DNA of 64,000 bases, taken from Euryarchaeota archaeon UBA443. Its GTDB lineage: Archaea > Thermoplasmatota > Poseidoniia > Poseidoniales > Poseidoniaceae. Under the pieces are notes generated by a model. The model was given only the letters and a program-made list of their open reading frames with translations. It was not told the origin of the DNA and made no database searches. The stretch covers positions 1 to 64,000 of the forward strand of contig DAKS01000039.1 in assembly GCA_002499195.1 (NCBI GenBank). The letters are read 5' to 3'. Positions 9,710-18,130 of the stretch are shown piece by piece; position 1 is the stretch's first letter; every line of letters begins with the position of its first letter. The position numbers and the translations under genes were made by a program.

Positions 9710-10244
9710 CAACATCCACCTCAATATCAAAAAATTCAAACTGGAGCGATACGAGTTCCGCTGAACTTTTTGCCTCTGCATATGCATCCAATGGTTCCTT
9801 GTTCAATTCCAAGAATCGTTCACCCCAGCGGAATTTACTCAACAATTCACATGCTTGTTCGGTACGACCCATCAAATAAAGTGAGGCAGCAAGGGCTTCC
9901 ACCGTAGAAAGTTTACCAGGTTTACCCCAGTTAACTGGGTTCGCTGCCAGCAATAATGGAAGCATCCTTGGTTGCAACCGTGTACGACGCATGACGTGTT
10001 CGACAGAATCTTCAATCTGAGCCCAAGAACAATCAAGACCTACAAGTGCACCATTTCGCTCAAAAACCTCACGATCCTCTGGCCCCAAGACTTTCCCGCA
10101 AAGAGGCTCGAGTATGATTCCGCGTTTAGGCAATCGTCTGAAATCCTTATGCAATCGAAGCAGATTATCCTTTGATGCTCTAACTGCAGTATTCTTTTTT
10201 GGATCATCCTGTGCTAGCCAAATAGCATGAACAGGGATATCCAT
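9702..10244 (-). CDS. tsr3: Tsr3-type rRNA aminocarboxypropyltransferase
   Basis: Archaeal homolog of Tsr3, which transfers an aminocarboxypropyl group from SAM to a conserved pseudouridine-derived base near helix 31 of small-subunit rRNA. The 180-residue protein has the family blocks LEPLCGKVLGPED, VGLDCSWAQIE, the SAM-site region LPLLLAANPVNWGKPGKLSTVEALAASLYLMG, given here only as a block near residues 105-138, and FRWGERFLELNKEPLDAY. It sits 4 bases after aMBF1 and overlaps fdhD, so a ribosome-maturation gene is wired into an operon with molybdoenzyme genes. The acidic C-terminus (EVDVDE) is unremarkable for archaea. Confidence 0.9.
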   Translation of the reverse strand: MDIPVHAIWLAQDDPKKNTAVRASKDNLLRLHKDFRRLPKRGIILEPLCGKVLGPEDREVFERNGALVGLDCSWAQIEDSVEHVMRRTRLQPRMLPLLLAANPVNWGKPGKLSTVEALAASLYLMGRTEQACELLSKFRWGERFLELNKEPLDAYAEAKSSAELVSLQFEFFDIEVDVDE

Positions 10245-10248
10245 GAAC

Positions 10249-10740
10249 TCACCGCAGGTCTTTCAGATAATCTCCGATCGTCATTCCACGGCTGCTTGAA
10301 CCTTGCCCAATCATGGATTGATGGTCATTGCTAGATTCAACCATAAGTTCAATCCCGAGAATCATCTCAAATTTCTTGATGACCGAATCTGTAGGAGGTT
10401 TACCCGATTCGGCTGATTTGATGACATTTATTGTTTCAGCCATTCGCTGACCTAATTGCGCTTGAGTCCAACCTTTGGATCCCCGGCCATCGATAATACG
10501 GCGTGAAAAATCATCAGCAAGTTCCTTCTCTTGCTTGTTCATAATGTTGTTTTTCCTAAATGATCGCTGTTTTGGCTTAGACATTGGATTGCGGCGTGCC
10601 TGTGATAGCCCAGGCGCTTCTTGTTTTGGCGCCAGATTCATTTGTTCAACACATTTCTGGCAAATCGCCAACATCGCCTTATTGACACGATGCTCTCGGG
10701 TTGAAACCTTGGTTGCGCCGCATAATTCACAATCTCCCAT
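10249..10740 (-). CDS. Archaeal multiprotein bridging factor aMBF1
   Basis: A 163-residue protein with an N-terminal zinc ribbon (Cys4, Cys7, Cys28, Cys31) and a Cro/C1-type helix-turn-helix at about 75-130 containing GWTQAQLGQRMAETINVIKSAE. This is the architecture of archaeal MBF1, relative of the eukaryotic coactivator that bridges TBP and activators; in archaea it has been linked to ribosomes and translation. It is the first gene of the leftward run leading to tsr3, fdhD and the oxidoreductase. Its promoter shares the intergenic region containing a perfect 16-bp palindrome with the divergent PAN gene. Its HTH is a candidate to bind there, but no direct evidence exists. Confidence 0.9.
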   Translation of the reverse strand: MGDCELCGATKVSTREHRVNKAMLAICQKCVEQMNLAPKQEAPGLSQARRNPMSKPKQRSFRKNNIMNKQEKELADDFSRRIIDGRGSKGWTQAQLGQRMAETINVIKSAESGKPPTDSVIKKFEMILGIELMVESSNDHQSMIGQGSSSRGMTIGDYLKDLR

Positions 10741-10797
10741 CGTATCCCCAAAATATCCTCACGCTGACATTTGATGAACCCTTCGCTGTGTAGTCAA

Positions 10798-10813
10798 AAT
10801 ACATCGATGTATT
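10798..10813. promoter_or_regulatory. Perfect 16-bp palindrome between aMBF1 and PAN genes
   Basis: AATACATCGATGTATT equals its own reverse complement over all 16 bases. Its centre is about 42 bases before the PAN start and 65 bases before the aMBF1 start. It overlaps the only AT-rich stretch close enough to be part of the PAN promoter, so a dimeric repressor or activator bound here could control PAN, aMBF1 or both. Confidence 0.5.
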
Positions 10814-10847
10814 GATGAACTGTAGGCCCAAGGGATAATTGATTGCG

Positions 10848-12068
10848 ATGGGTACTGAAGTCGACAGAAATTCAGAGTCCGTGAAAAACCATCGAGATGA
10901 TGATCTCCAAAAATTGGAACAAGATTTTCGTAGGCTTCAAGAACAAACGCAAGAATTGATTAGTGAACGAACTCATATCGAATCTGAGTTGCGCAACGTC
11001 AAGAAACAAGCAGGACGTCTTGAAGAAGAGGTTAGACACCTTCGCTCTCCACCACTTATTGTAGGTACATTACAGGATGTACTCGATCCCGAACGCGCAA
11101 TCGTTCGTTCATCGAATGGGACCGTCTTTCAGGTTTCATTGAATCAAAGAATCGAGCCCGAATTACTCAAGCCAGGTACAAGAGTGGCTCTCAATCAAGA
11201 TTCGCTTTCTCTTGTTGAAGTACTGCATGATGCATGGGACCCGATTGTAAGCGGCTCAGAAATGGTCGAGAAACCGGATATCACCTATGACATGGTAGCT
11301 GGACTTGATGATGAAATTCTCTCTGTAAGAGAAGCGATAGAACTGCCACTAACCAAACCTCAATTATTCGTTAAGGTGGGGATTAAACCTCCAAAAGGAG
11401 TGCTTCTCGTTGGCCCTCCGGGTTGTGGAAAGACCCTTCTTGCGAAAGCTGTTGCCCATCATACCAATGCAACATTCATTCGAATGGTCGGCTCTGAACT
11501 TGCTCAGAAATACATTGGCGAAGGTGGAAGGTTGGTTAGGGAATTGTTTTCGCTTGCAAAGGACAAATCTCCTTCCATTATATTCCTCGATGAAATCGAC
11601 GCTATTGGGGCAAAACGTTTGGACGGTTCAACCAGTGGCGACCGTGAAGTTCAGCGAACATTGATGCAATTGCTTGCTGAATTGGATGGTTTTGATGAAT
11701 TGGAACATGTAAAAATAATTGCAGCGACCAACAGGCCGGATATTCTTGATAATGCTCTTTTACGGCCTGGTCGTTTTGATCGAATCATTGAAATTCCAAT
11801 CCCTGAAGAAGAATCTCGCCGAGCAATACTCAAACTTCACTTGTCTGAAATGAATACAAAAGGTGTTCGCCTTAAGGCCATTTCACAGGCTACTGATGGT
11901 TTCAGTGGGGCTGAGTTGAGAGCAACATGTATTGAGGCGGGTATGATTGCAATTCGTTCTGACCGGGATACAGTCGTACATGCTGATGTTGTAAAAGCAA
12001 TTGAGCGATTGAATAAGAAGAAATCTCAATCAGGTGGGACATCATCTCCAGATGGTTTGTATGGATGA
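10848..12068 (+). CDS. pan: Proteasome-activating nucleotidase (PAN)
   Basis: Hexameric AAA+ unfoldase that feeds proteins into the archaeal 20S proteasome. Order of domains: N-terminal coiled coil (about 10-65, LQKLEQDFRRLQEQ onward), OB fold (about 70-125), AAA module with Walker A GPPGCGKT (about 189-196), Walker B IIFLDEID (about 244-251), arginine-finger region ATNRPDILDNALLRPGRFD, and a C-terminal helical lid. The last three residues are Leu-Tyr-Gly, an intact HbYX gate-opening motif. A TTG at 10839 could add three residues; ATG at 10848 is more likely. The FtcD pair follows 39 bases downstream on the same strand. The 20S subunits are not in this window. Confidence 0.95.
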   Translation: MGTEVDRNSESVKNHRDDDLQKLEQDFRRLQEQTQELISERTHIESELRNVKKQAGRLEEEVRHLRSPPLIVGTLQDVLDPERAIVRSSNGTVFQVSLNQRIEPELLKPGTRVALNQDSLSLVEVLHDAWDPIVSGSEMVEKPDITYDMVAGLDDEILSVREAIELPLTKPQLFVKVGIKPPKGVLLVGPPGCGKTLLAKAVAHHTNATFIRMVGSELAQKYIGEGGRLVRELFSLAKDKSPSIIFLDEIDAIGAKRLDGSTSGDREVQRTLMQLLAELDGFDELEHVKIIAATNRPDILDNALLRPGRFDRIIEIPIPEEESRRAILKLHLSEMNTKGVRLKAISQATDGFSGAELRATCIEAGMIAIRSDRDTVVHADVVKAIERLNKKKSQSGGTSSPDGLYG

Positions 12069-12107
12069 TAGGTGAATGTTCAAAGTCCGACCTGTTAACC
12101 ACCAATC

Positions 12108-13148
12108 ATGTCAAGCAACATCGTTGAATGTGTTCCAAATATCTCCGAGGGGCGAGATCAAGACAAAATCAACAGAATTGTCGATGCTGCCCGCATAGAT
12201 GGTGTCAAAATACTTGGTGTTGAGCCAGATCCAGATTACAATAGAACAGTCATCACGTTCGCAGGTGCGAGTGATGCAGTCGAAAAAGCAGCGATCAAAC
12301 TTATCGAGAAAGCAATAGAAGAAATCGACATGAGAACACATTCAGGAGAACATCCTAGAATGGGATGTGTTGATGTTTGCCCTTTCATTCCCATTCGAAA
12401 TGTTTCAATGGATGACTGTGCTGCAATAGCTCATCGTGTAGCCAACGTGATTGCAGAACTGAACGTACCTGTTTTCCTCTATGGTTTTGCATCTACTTCT
12501 GACAAAAGGCGCTTACTTTCCTCTCTAAGGAAAGGTGAATATGAGGGCTTAGAGGATCGATTCAATGATACTTCGTCGATTCATACAGATGATACAAGGC
12601 TCCCCGATTTAGGATTGAATAAGTGGACGGAATCCTCACAAAAAAGTGGTGGTATCACAATCGGTGCCCGTGATATTCTATTGGCATACAACGTCAATAT
12701 CGATGATGCTAATCCCTACGTGGCACAACAAATCGGTTCAATCGTTCGAAGTTCTGGACGCTTGATTAAATCCGCTGATGGTGAACGTAAATTCAGGACT
12801 AAGGGATTGCTATTACATGTACAGGGAATGGGCGTTCCACTTGAATCTCATAACATAAGTCAAGTATCGATGAACTTACAAAATTACCGAATAACAAATC
12901 TTCATCATGCCTTCGATACGATCGAAAGTCTCTGCAAAAACATGAACAGTTCAACAAAGGGAAGTGAACTGGTGGGATTGGTACCACTCGATGCTATGCT
13001 TGATGCTGGTAAATGGTATGGCGGAGATGGGTTATCAGAAATGGAATACATCGATATTGCAATTGAACGACTCGGATTGGATGCAATTGCTCCGTTTGAT
13101 CCAAAAGAAAGAATCATTGAATGGGCGATAGAGGAGGGGCAAGTATGA
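12108..13148 (+). CDS. ftcD: Glutamate formiminotransferase
   Basis: Transfers the formimino group of N-formiminoglutamate, the product of histidine degradation, to tetrahydrofolate, releasing glutamate. The 346-residue protein begins with VECVPNISEGRD. It carries the catalytic-His block MRTHSGEHPRMGCVDVCPF, with His at 82, the same number I recall for the mammalian FTCD catalytic His. VFLYGFAS and GGITIGARDILLAYNVNI follow. It ends in an ATGA overlap with the cyclodeaminase gene, which in animals is fused to it as one polypeptide. Together with hutU-hutH about 9 kb away this gives a glutamate-yielding, one-carbon-conserving route rather than hydrolysis to formamide. Confidence 0.95.
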   Translation: MSSNIVECVPNISEGRDQDKINRIVDAARIDGVKILGVEPDPDYNRTVITFAGASDAVEKAAIKLIEKAIEEIDMRTHSGEHPRMGCVDVCPFIPIRNVSMDDCAAIAHRVANVIAELNVPVFLYGFASTSDKRRLLSSLRKGEYEGLEDRFNDTSSIHTDDTRLPDLGLNKWTESSQKSGGITIGARDILLAYNVNIDDANPYVAQQIGSIVRSSGRLIKSADGERKFRTKGLLLHVQGMGVPLESHNISQVSMNLQNYRITNLHHAFDTIESLCKNMNSSTKGSELVGLVPLDAMLDAGKWYGGDGLSEMEYIDIAIERLGLDAIAPFDPKERIIEWAIEEGQV

Positions 13149-13774
13149 CTTGGGCTGGCAAAACATTACAGGAATTTCAAGCTGCACTTGCAAGTGACGA
13201 TCCTACACCAGGCGGAGGTTCAGCAGCAGGGGTAGCACTCGGACAGGCTGCTGCCTTGGCTGTGATGGTTAGTGATTTAACACTCTCAAAAGAATCCCTC
13301 AAGGAAGGTTGGTCAATATCAGAACGCGTTAAAGAAGTAGCATTGCCCTTGCTCGATTTAGGTCTTGAATTGGCAACACAGGACAGTCAATCCTTTGATG
13401 CGGTCGTCGAATCGTTTCGATTACCAAAAGAAACCGATGAAGAAAAATCTCAACGAAGGGTTGCCATAAGATCTGCAACATTGGGTGCTGCAGAAGTTCC
13501 GTATCGTACTGCAGTAGCAGCGTTAAATTTGCTCAAACTTCTACCTGAGTTAGCGGAAAAGGGTAACGGAAATGCAGCATCGGATGTTGGTGTGGCAGGA
13601 TTGTTAGCATCAGCCGCTCTGAAGGGTGCAATTTTCAATGTTGAAATCAATCTACAATCCCTACCCGATGATTATGGAGTGGATATGAGGAAGGAATTGC
13701 CTTCTTTAATCGAGGATGGTCGAGTTTATTCTAGGAAATGCATGGATGCGGTAAGGATTCGATTATCGAACTAG
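13145..13774 (+). CDS. Formiminotetrahydrofolate cyclodeaminase
   Basis: Converts 5-formimino-THF to 5,10-methenyl-THF and ammonia. The 209-residue all-helical protein has the family start DPTPGGGSAAGVALGQAAALAVMV, here cited as a block at about 20-43, and LLPELAEKGNGNAASDVGVAGLLA in the C-terminal half. The start is the ATG at 13145 inside the ATGA overlap with ftcD, preceded by a strong GAGGAGGGG ribosome-binding sequence; an in-frame codon at 13121 lies within ftcD and is not needed. The separate gene corresponds to the C-terminal domain of the bifunctional animal FTCD. Its last 12 bases overlap the convergent metG. Confidence 0.94.
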   Translation: MTWAGKTLQEFQAALASDDPTPGGGSAAGVALGQAAALAVMVSDLTLSKESLKEGWSISERVKEVALPLLDLGLELATQDSQSFDAVVESFRLPKETDEEKSQRRVAIRSATLGAAEVPYRTAVAALNLLKLLPELAEKGNGNAASDVGVAGLLASAALKGAIFNVEINLQSLPDDYGVDMRKELPSLIEDGRVYSRKCMDAVRIRLSN

Positions 13775-16006
13775 TGATCCTGTGGCTATATCTCCATCTA
13801 AAGTGACCAATCGAACGGTATCATTTCCATCATCAGCTGCAAGCATCATACCTTGACTGACGACACCTCGAAGAGGACGCGGTTGTAAGTTTGCAACGAA
13901 GACGACAGATTTGTTGAGGAGTTCTTCAGCAGAATAGTATGCTTTAATTCCAGCACAAATGGTACGCCCATCTTCACTTCCATCGTCAAGTTTTACCACG
14001 TAAAGTCGGTCTGCGTTAGGATGGTCTTCGACAGATAATATTCGACCAACCCTTAATTCTACTTTCATGAAAGTATCAAAATCAAGATATTCGATACCTT
14101 CGGGTGCTTCATTCTTCATGCTTTTCTTCTCCTTTTTTCCACCTTTTACTGCGTGGGTTACAGCGCTTGATTCTTCATTCTCTTCAACAAGGGATTGCTC
14201 TTCTTGGACGATCTCATCGACATCCAATCGCTTGAACAACGGCTCGTAGGAAGATGATGGATTGTTCAGTTGTGCAGACCAATCGATCGCCTCTTGCCAT
14301 GTAGCGTCATGCAAATCTTGCTCAATCCCTAGCATGTCCCATAATTTTTGAGCACTAAACGGCAAGAATGGTTGGGTGACAATGGCGAGATATCGACAAA
14401 TTCTCCACCCGAATGCAAGAGAGGAAAGCGATTCAACACGTCCTTCTGAACCAACCTCGGTTTTCAGATGCTTCCATGGCATGGATGATTGTAAAAGTTG
14501 GTTCCCATGTTGTGCAGCTGTCATCGCTGTTCGCAGTGCCTCTTTGTATCGGTGCCTCTCAAGTGAAGTGGTCATATCGGAATGCAATTTCTCGAGCGTT
14601 TTGCACAGGTCTTCGTAGAGTTCTGTGTTATCAAATGCAGGTAGTGATTCTCCGCCAGGTGTATCGGGTAAGCGTGAGGAAAGCGAAAGAACACGATTTA
14701 CAAAATTTCCATAGGTTGCAATAAGTTCGTTATTGATTCGATCGACAAATTCTCCCCACGTGAAATCAGTATCATGTGATTCAGGCATGTTGATGCTCAA
14801 ATAATATCGCAATGTATCGGGATCAAAACGCTCAAGGAATGAGGGCACCCATATTGCATGTTTTCTCGATTTAGAAAATTGCCCACCTGCAAGCATCAAA
14901 TATTCCATTGCTGGGACATTATCTTCCAATCGAAGACTCCCCTCCGATGGTAACTCAACTGGTTCATCAGCCGTTTTACCACTCCTAGCATGGTTTAGAC
15001 CGATTAGAATAGCAGGCCAAATCACGGTGTGGAACGGAACATTGTCCTTGCCAAGGAAGTAATAATGACGTTGAATTGTATCATTGTTTTCAATCCACCA
15101 TTGTTCCCAATTGTTACCATCGCCAAAGGATTCTGACCATATTTGAGAGCACGTAAGATATCCTTGAACCGCTTCAAACCATACATAGATGCATTTACTA
15201 TTCCAATCTTCACCATCAAGAGGTACATCGATTCCCCATTCCAAATCACGAGTGACTGCACGGGGGCGGAGACCCATATCCAACCATTGCTTAGTCATGG
15301 CGCGAACGTTTGGCTTCCAAACCGCATGGTTATTTTCAGCATGCTGCTCTAGTGCATTTTGGAATAAGTCTAGCCGATAAAAAAGGTGTTCAGTATCTCG
15401 AATTTCAACAGTAAGTTCAGGATTCATTTTCGACACAGGATTCTTCAATTCATACGACTCATATGTGGCGCCACAAGCATCACACTGGTCTCCTCTAGCG
15501 CCATCCTCTCCGCAAGAGGGGCATGTTCCCTCAATATATCGATCCGGTAAGAATCGCCCTCCACCACTAGGGTGGACTTCGAAATATTGTTGCATCGTTC
15601 TTTTCTCGAAAAAACCAGCATTGTACAAGAGCATGAAATTTTCTTGAACTTTTTCTTTGTGTCTTGTATCACTTGTTCGATTGAACAGTGAACCACCATA
15701 TCCAATCCCACGTCGATCGATATTTGGTATCCATGTGCATCCTAAATCGAGAAGTGCCTGAGTATTTATTCTATGATATTCATCGACGATATCCTGTGGA
15801 GAAACACCTTCTTGTTCAGCAGTTACAGTAATTGGTGTACCGTGTTCATCTGAACCTGATACCATCAATACGCGATTTCCGCGTGCACGCTCAAATCGAG
15901 CGTATATGTCGGGCGGAAGGTAACAACCTGCCACGTGTCCAAGGTGAAGTGGCCCGTTTGCATAGGGCCAAGCGACACACACGAGAACGTGGTCACCATC
16001 CGACAT
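13763..16006 (-). CDS. metG: Methionyl-tRNA synthetase with C-terminal tRNA-binding domain
   Basis: Charges tRNA-Met with methionine. The 747-residue protein has the class I HLGH signature at 21-24, a zinc knuckle CPSCGEDGARGDQCDACG at about 158-175, and the second signature as FSKSR (about 376-380) instead of KMSKS. An anticodon-binding helical domain follows. After a Glu/Lys-rich linker (about 610-640, VEENEESSAV to KKEKKSMKNE) comes an EMAP-II/Trbp111-like OB domain beginning DFDTFMKVELRVGRI. A TATA-like TTGAAAAT on the minus strand is centred about 25 bases before the ATG, suggesting a leaderless transcript. Divergent from the CorC-like gene. Confidence 0.96.
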   Translation of the reverse strand: MSDGDHVLVCVAWPYANGPLHLGHVAGCYLPPDIYARFERARGNRVLMVSGSDEHGTPITVTAEQEGVSPQDIVDEYHRINTQALLDLGCTWIPNIDRRGIGYGGSLFNRTSDTRHKEKVQENFMLLYNAGFFEKRTMQQYFEVHPSGGGRFLPDRYIEGTCPSCGEDGARGDQCDACGATYESYELKNPVSKMNPELTVEIRDTEHLFYRLDLFQNALEQHAENNHAVWKPNVRAMTKQWLDMGLRPRAVTRDLEWGIDVPLDGEDWNSKCIYVWFEAVQGYLTCSQIWSESFGDGNNWEQWWIENNDTIQRHYYFLGKDNVPFHTVIWPAILIGLNHARSGKTADEPVELPSEGSLRLEDNVPAMEYLMLAGGQFSKSRKHAIWVPSFLERFDPDTLRYYLSINMPESHDTDFTWGEFVDRINNELIATYGNFVNRVLSLSSRLPDTPGGESLPAFDNTELYEDLCKTLEKLHSDMTTSLERHRYKEALRTAMTAAQHGNQLLQSSMPWKHLKTEVGSEGRVESLSSLAFGWRICRYLAIVTQPFLPFSAQKLWDMLGIEQDLHDATWQEAIDWSAQLNNPSSSYEPLFKRLDVDEIVQEEQSLVEENEESSAVTHAVKGGKKEKKSMKNEAPEGIEYLDFDTFMKVELRVGRILSVEDHPNADRLYVVKLDDGSEDGRTICAGIKAYYSAEELLNKSVVFVANLQPRPLRGVVSQGMMLAADDGNDTVRLVTLDGDIATGSLVR

Positions 16007-16024
16007 ATTGAGCGCTAACAGGCA

Positions 16025-16040
16025 TTGATTTTCAAATCAA
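16025..16040. promoter_or_regulatory. Inverted repeat overlapping the metG TATA-like element
   Basis: TTGATT, four bases TTCA, then AATCAA: a 6-bp inverted repeat in the 118-base metG/CorC intergenic region. It covers the presumed metG TATA element (minus-strand TTGAAAAT, about 16028-16035), so a bound protein would block metG initiation. Short arms make chance occurrence possible. Confidence 0.3.
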
Positions 16041-16124
16041 CCCTTTCATTCAATCAAAAACAACATTTTCAAGAAGCAGAACGTACTGGCCGAACTATCC
16101 AAAGGACAGGAGTTCCCGTTCAAT

Positions 16125-17159
16125 ATGAACCTAACTTTACTCATTTTTTATACAGCACTTGCTCTTGGCGTTTCGTTTATTTGTTCTATTTTGGAAGCGG
16201 TTGTCTTATCCATTCCGAACACCCAAGTAGCTGTATGGCAAAAAGATAAGAACAAGCGTGGAGATCTTTGGGCCAAACTCAAAGCAGATGATTCTGTAAA
16301 ACCACTTACTGCAATTTTGACATTAAACACAATTGCACATACAATGGGGGCTGCAGGAGTAGGTTCTGAAGTTCAGGACAAATTTGGAAATGAATATCTA
16401 ACCATTGCATCGGTTATTCTTACACTCGCGGTTCTTTTCTTATCTGAGATAATACCCAAGACTCTAGGTACAGCATATTGGCGACAACTTTCACTCATCT
16501 CTGGTCGAGTTCTCAATTCCATTACAATTGCATTGGTCTTTATCATCGCACCAATACAGTGGATGAAGAAGATTCTACCGAAAACAGACGGACAACTCGT
16601 TACGAGGGATGATCTAGCCGCTCTTGCAGATTTAGGAGAAGAAGAAGGAGCTTTGATGGAGGATGAAGAGACTGTCATCCATAACTTACTGAGACTTCGA
16701 GAAATACCGATTACGGATGTAATGACGCCACGGGTTGTTGTAACTGCATTGCAGCAAGACATGACGGTACGAGAAGTTCTTGATGAATATCCAGTGCTTA
16801 GATTCTCACGCATGCCTGTTTACTCAGAATCCGTAGATGAAATTCAAGGAGTGGTGATTAGGTCTGAATTACTCGTGGCAGCAAGCCGTGACGAATGGGG
16901 ACGCGTAGTTAGTGAGTTCATGAAGCCAGTACATTCTCTTACGACTAAACAAAGTGTTGATGCTGCCCTAGATATGTTACTAGAACGTCGACAGCAATTT
17001 GCTGTCGTACAGGATGAATTCGGAGGTACGTCAGGAATCATCACCATGGAAGATGTATTGGAAACACTTCTTGGTGAGGAAATTGTCGATGAACTTGACG
17101 AGGTTGATGACATGCGTGAATTGGCACGAGGACAAACAGTTTCAGACGAAGAAGAGTGA
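16125..17159 (+). CDS. CNNM/CorC-family transporter (DUF21 plus CBS pair)
   Basis: A 344-residue membrane protein. The N-terminal DUF21 domain has about four hydrophobic segments (YTALALGVSFICSILEA at the start, then the SEIIPKTLGTAYW motif near 107-119). Two CBS domains follow from about residue 195 (PITDVMTPRVVVTALQQDMTV and AVVQDEFGGTSGIITMEDVLE), then an acidic tail. CNNM/CorC proteins are implicated in Mg2+ and sometimes Na+ export, with the CBS pair sensing nucleotide. The separate C-terminal CorC_HlyC domain of many bacterial members is missing. Overlaps the convergent hydrolase by 18 bases. Confidence 0.88.
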   Translation: MNLTLLIFYTALALGVSFICSILEAVVLSIPNTQVAVWQKDKNKRGDLWAKLKADDSVKPLTAILTLNTIAHTMGAAGVGSEVQDKFGNEYLTIASVILTLAVLFLSEIIPKTLGTAYWRQLSLISGRVLNSITIALVFIIAPIQWMKKILPKTDGQLVTRDDLAALADLGEEEGALMEDEETVIHNLLRLREIPITDVMTPRVVVTALQQDMTVREVLDEYPVLRFSRMPVYSESVDEIQGVVIRSELLVAASRDEWGRVVSEFMKPVHSLTTKQSVDAALDMLLERRQQFAVVQDEFGGTSGIITMEDVLETLLGEEIVDELDEVDDMRELARGQTVSDEEE

Positions 17160-18116
17160 TTTTTCCTCCATCCATTCCTCAATTAATCGATCACGTGAAG
17201 AATTGTTCTTTTCATGTGAATGTTTCAATTCTTCAACGATATGATATGTGAAATCTGATTCATTTTTAGAATGGACATCGATCAATAAATCAGCGTGTAT
17301 TGTACCCAGTGTCGCATCATTTTTGGCTTGAACAAGCAAGGTTGGACACGAAGGAAATCCCCAATGAGGAGTGATGAGTTCTTCTACTGATTCAACAGTA
17401 AATATTGGCAGATTGAGTCGATTGTAATAATTCAGTAATCTATGCATCATGGCCTTGTGAAGGAAAGCAGGGATTTTCAAAAATTCACATGTCTGATTAT
17501 TGATGTATTCATACGAAGTTACAGGAGATTCCAATACCATACCCAGGGCCTTGTCCGATGTTTGGAGTTCATTACGCATGACTCGTTGAGCTACAAATCC
17601 CCCTAAACTGTGGCCGTGAATGATAAATCCATTCTTTAACCATCCTCGCTCTTCAAACACATTTAGGACGGATTCAAGATCATGACACACATGAAGAGCA
17701 GCCCAATTGGGAACTCGCTTATTTCCACCATGAGCACGCATCTCAAACAAGATACAATTGTATCCTAACTTCTCATACAAATCACTACGTCCAGTCATGT
17801 TAAGGGCCCGAGAATTCCATCCATGTATAAGAATTGCAAGTGGCTTATCAATATCGATTGTTTTCGACAACCAACGTACTGGATAACCCAAGACATCGTA
17901 TTCCTCCCATTCCCATTCTGATGGTAGAGGCTGATCATTCCGTCTCGCTGGAAGCCTTAGCATGAATCCCAAGCATAAGGCAAACCACAAATCTAGGATT
18001 ATGAGCGGTGCCAAATAGAGGATGAAGATTGATTTATCGAAATATACAGCAATAGGGACGAGAAAAACCCATGCGATTGCATGCGTAAAAAATGCCGCGA
18101 ATCTATGAGACTGCAT
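17142..18116 (-). CDS. Membrane-anchored alpha/beta hydrolase
   Basis: A 324-residue protein with two hydrophobic N-terminal segments (FFTHAIAWVFLVPIAVYF and IFILYLAPLIILDLWFALCL) followed by an alpha/beta hydrolase fold. Landmarks are the oxyanion strand LAILIHGWNSRA, the nucleophile elbow HGHSLGGFV, and a late His (VEELKHSHEKN) that could complete a Ser-Asp-His triad. The start follows the RDD-like gene by 14 bases with AAGGA upstream, so the two are likely one operon. Activity could be esterase, lipase or thioesterase; nothing decides the substrate. Confidence 0.8.
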   Translation of the reverse strand: MQSHRFAAFFTHAIAWVFLVPIAVYFDKSIFILYLAPLIILDLWFALCLGFMLRLPARRNDQPLPSEWEWEEYDVLGYPVRWLSKTIDIDKPLAILIHGWNSRALNMTGRSDLYEKLGYNCILFEMRAHGGNKRVPNWAALHVCHDLESVLNVFEERGWLKNGFIIHGHSLGGFVAQRVMRNELQTSDKALGMVLESPVTSYEYINNQTCEFLKIPAFLHKAMMHRLLNYYNRLNLPIFTVESVEELITPHWGFPSCPTLLVQAKNDATLGTIHADLLIDVHSKNESDFTYHIVEELKHSHEKNNSSRDRLIEEWMEEKSLFFV

Positions 18117-18130
18117 GAAGATTGATTCCT

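Noticed and set aside
16007..16124. Possible small RNA or tRNA between metG and the CorC-like gene
   Set aside because: No cloverleaf or stable long hairpin could be drawn; only a 6-bp inverted repeat is present.
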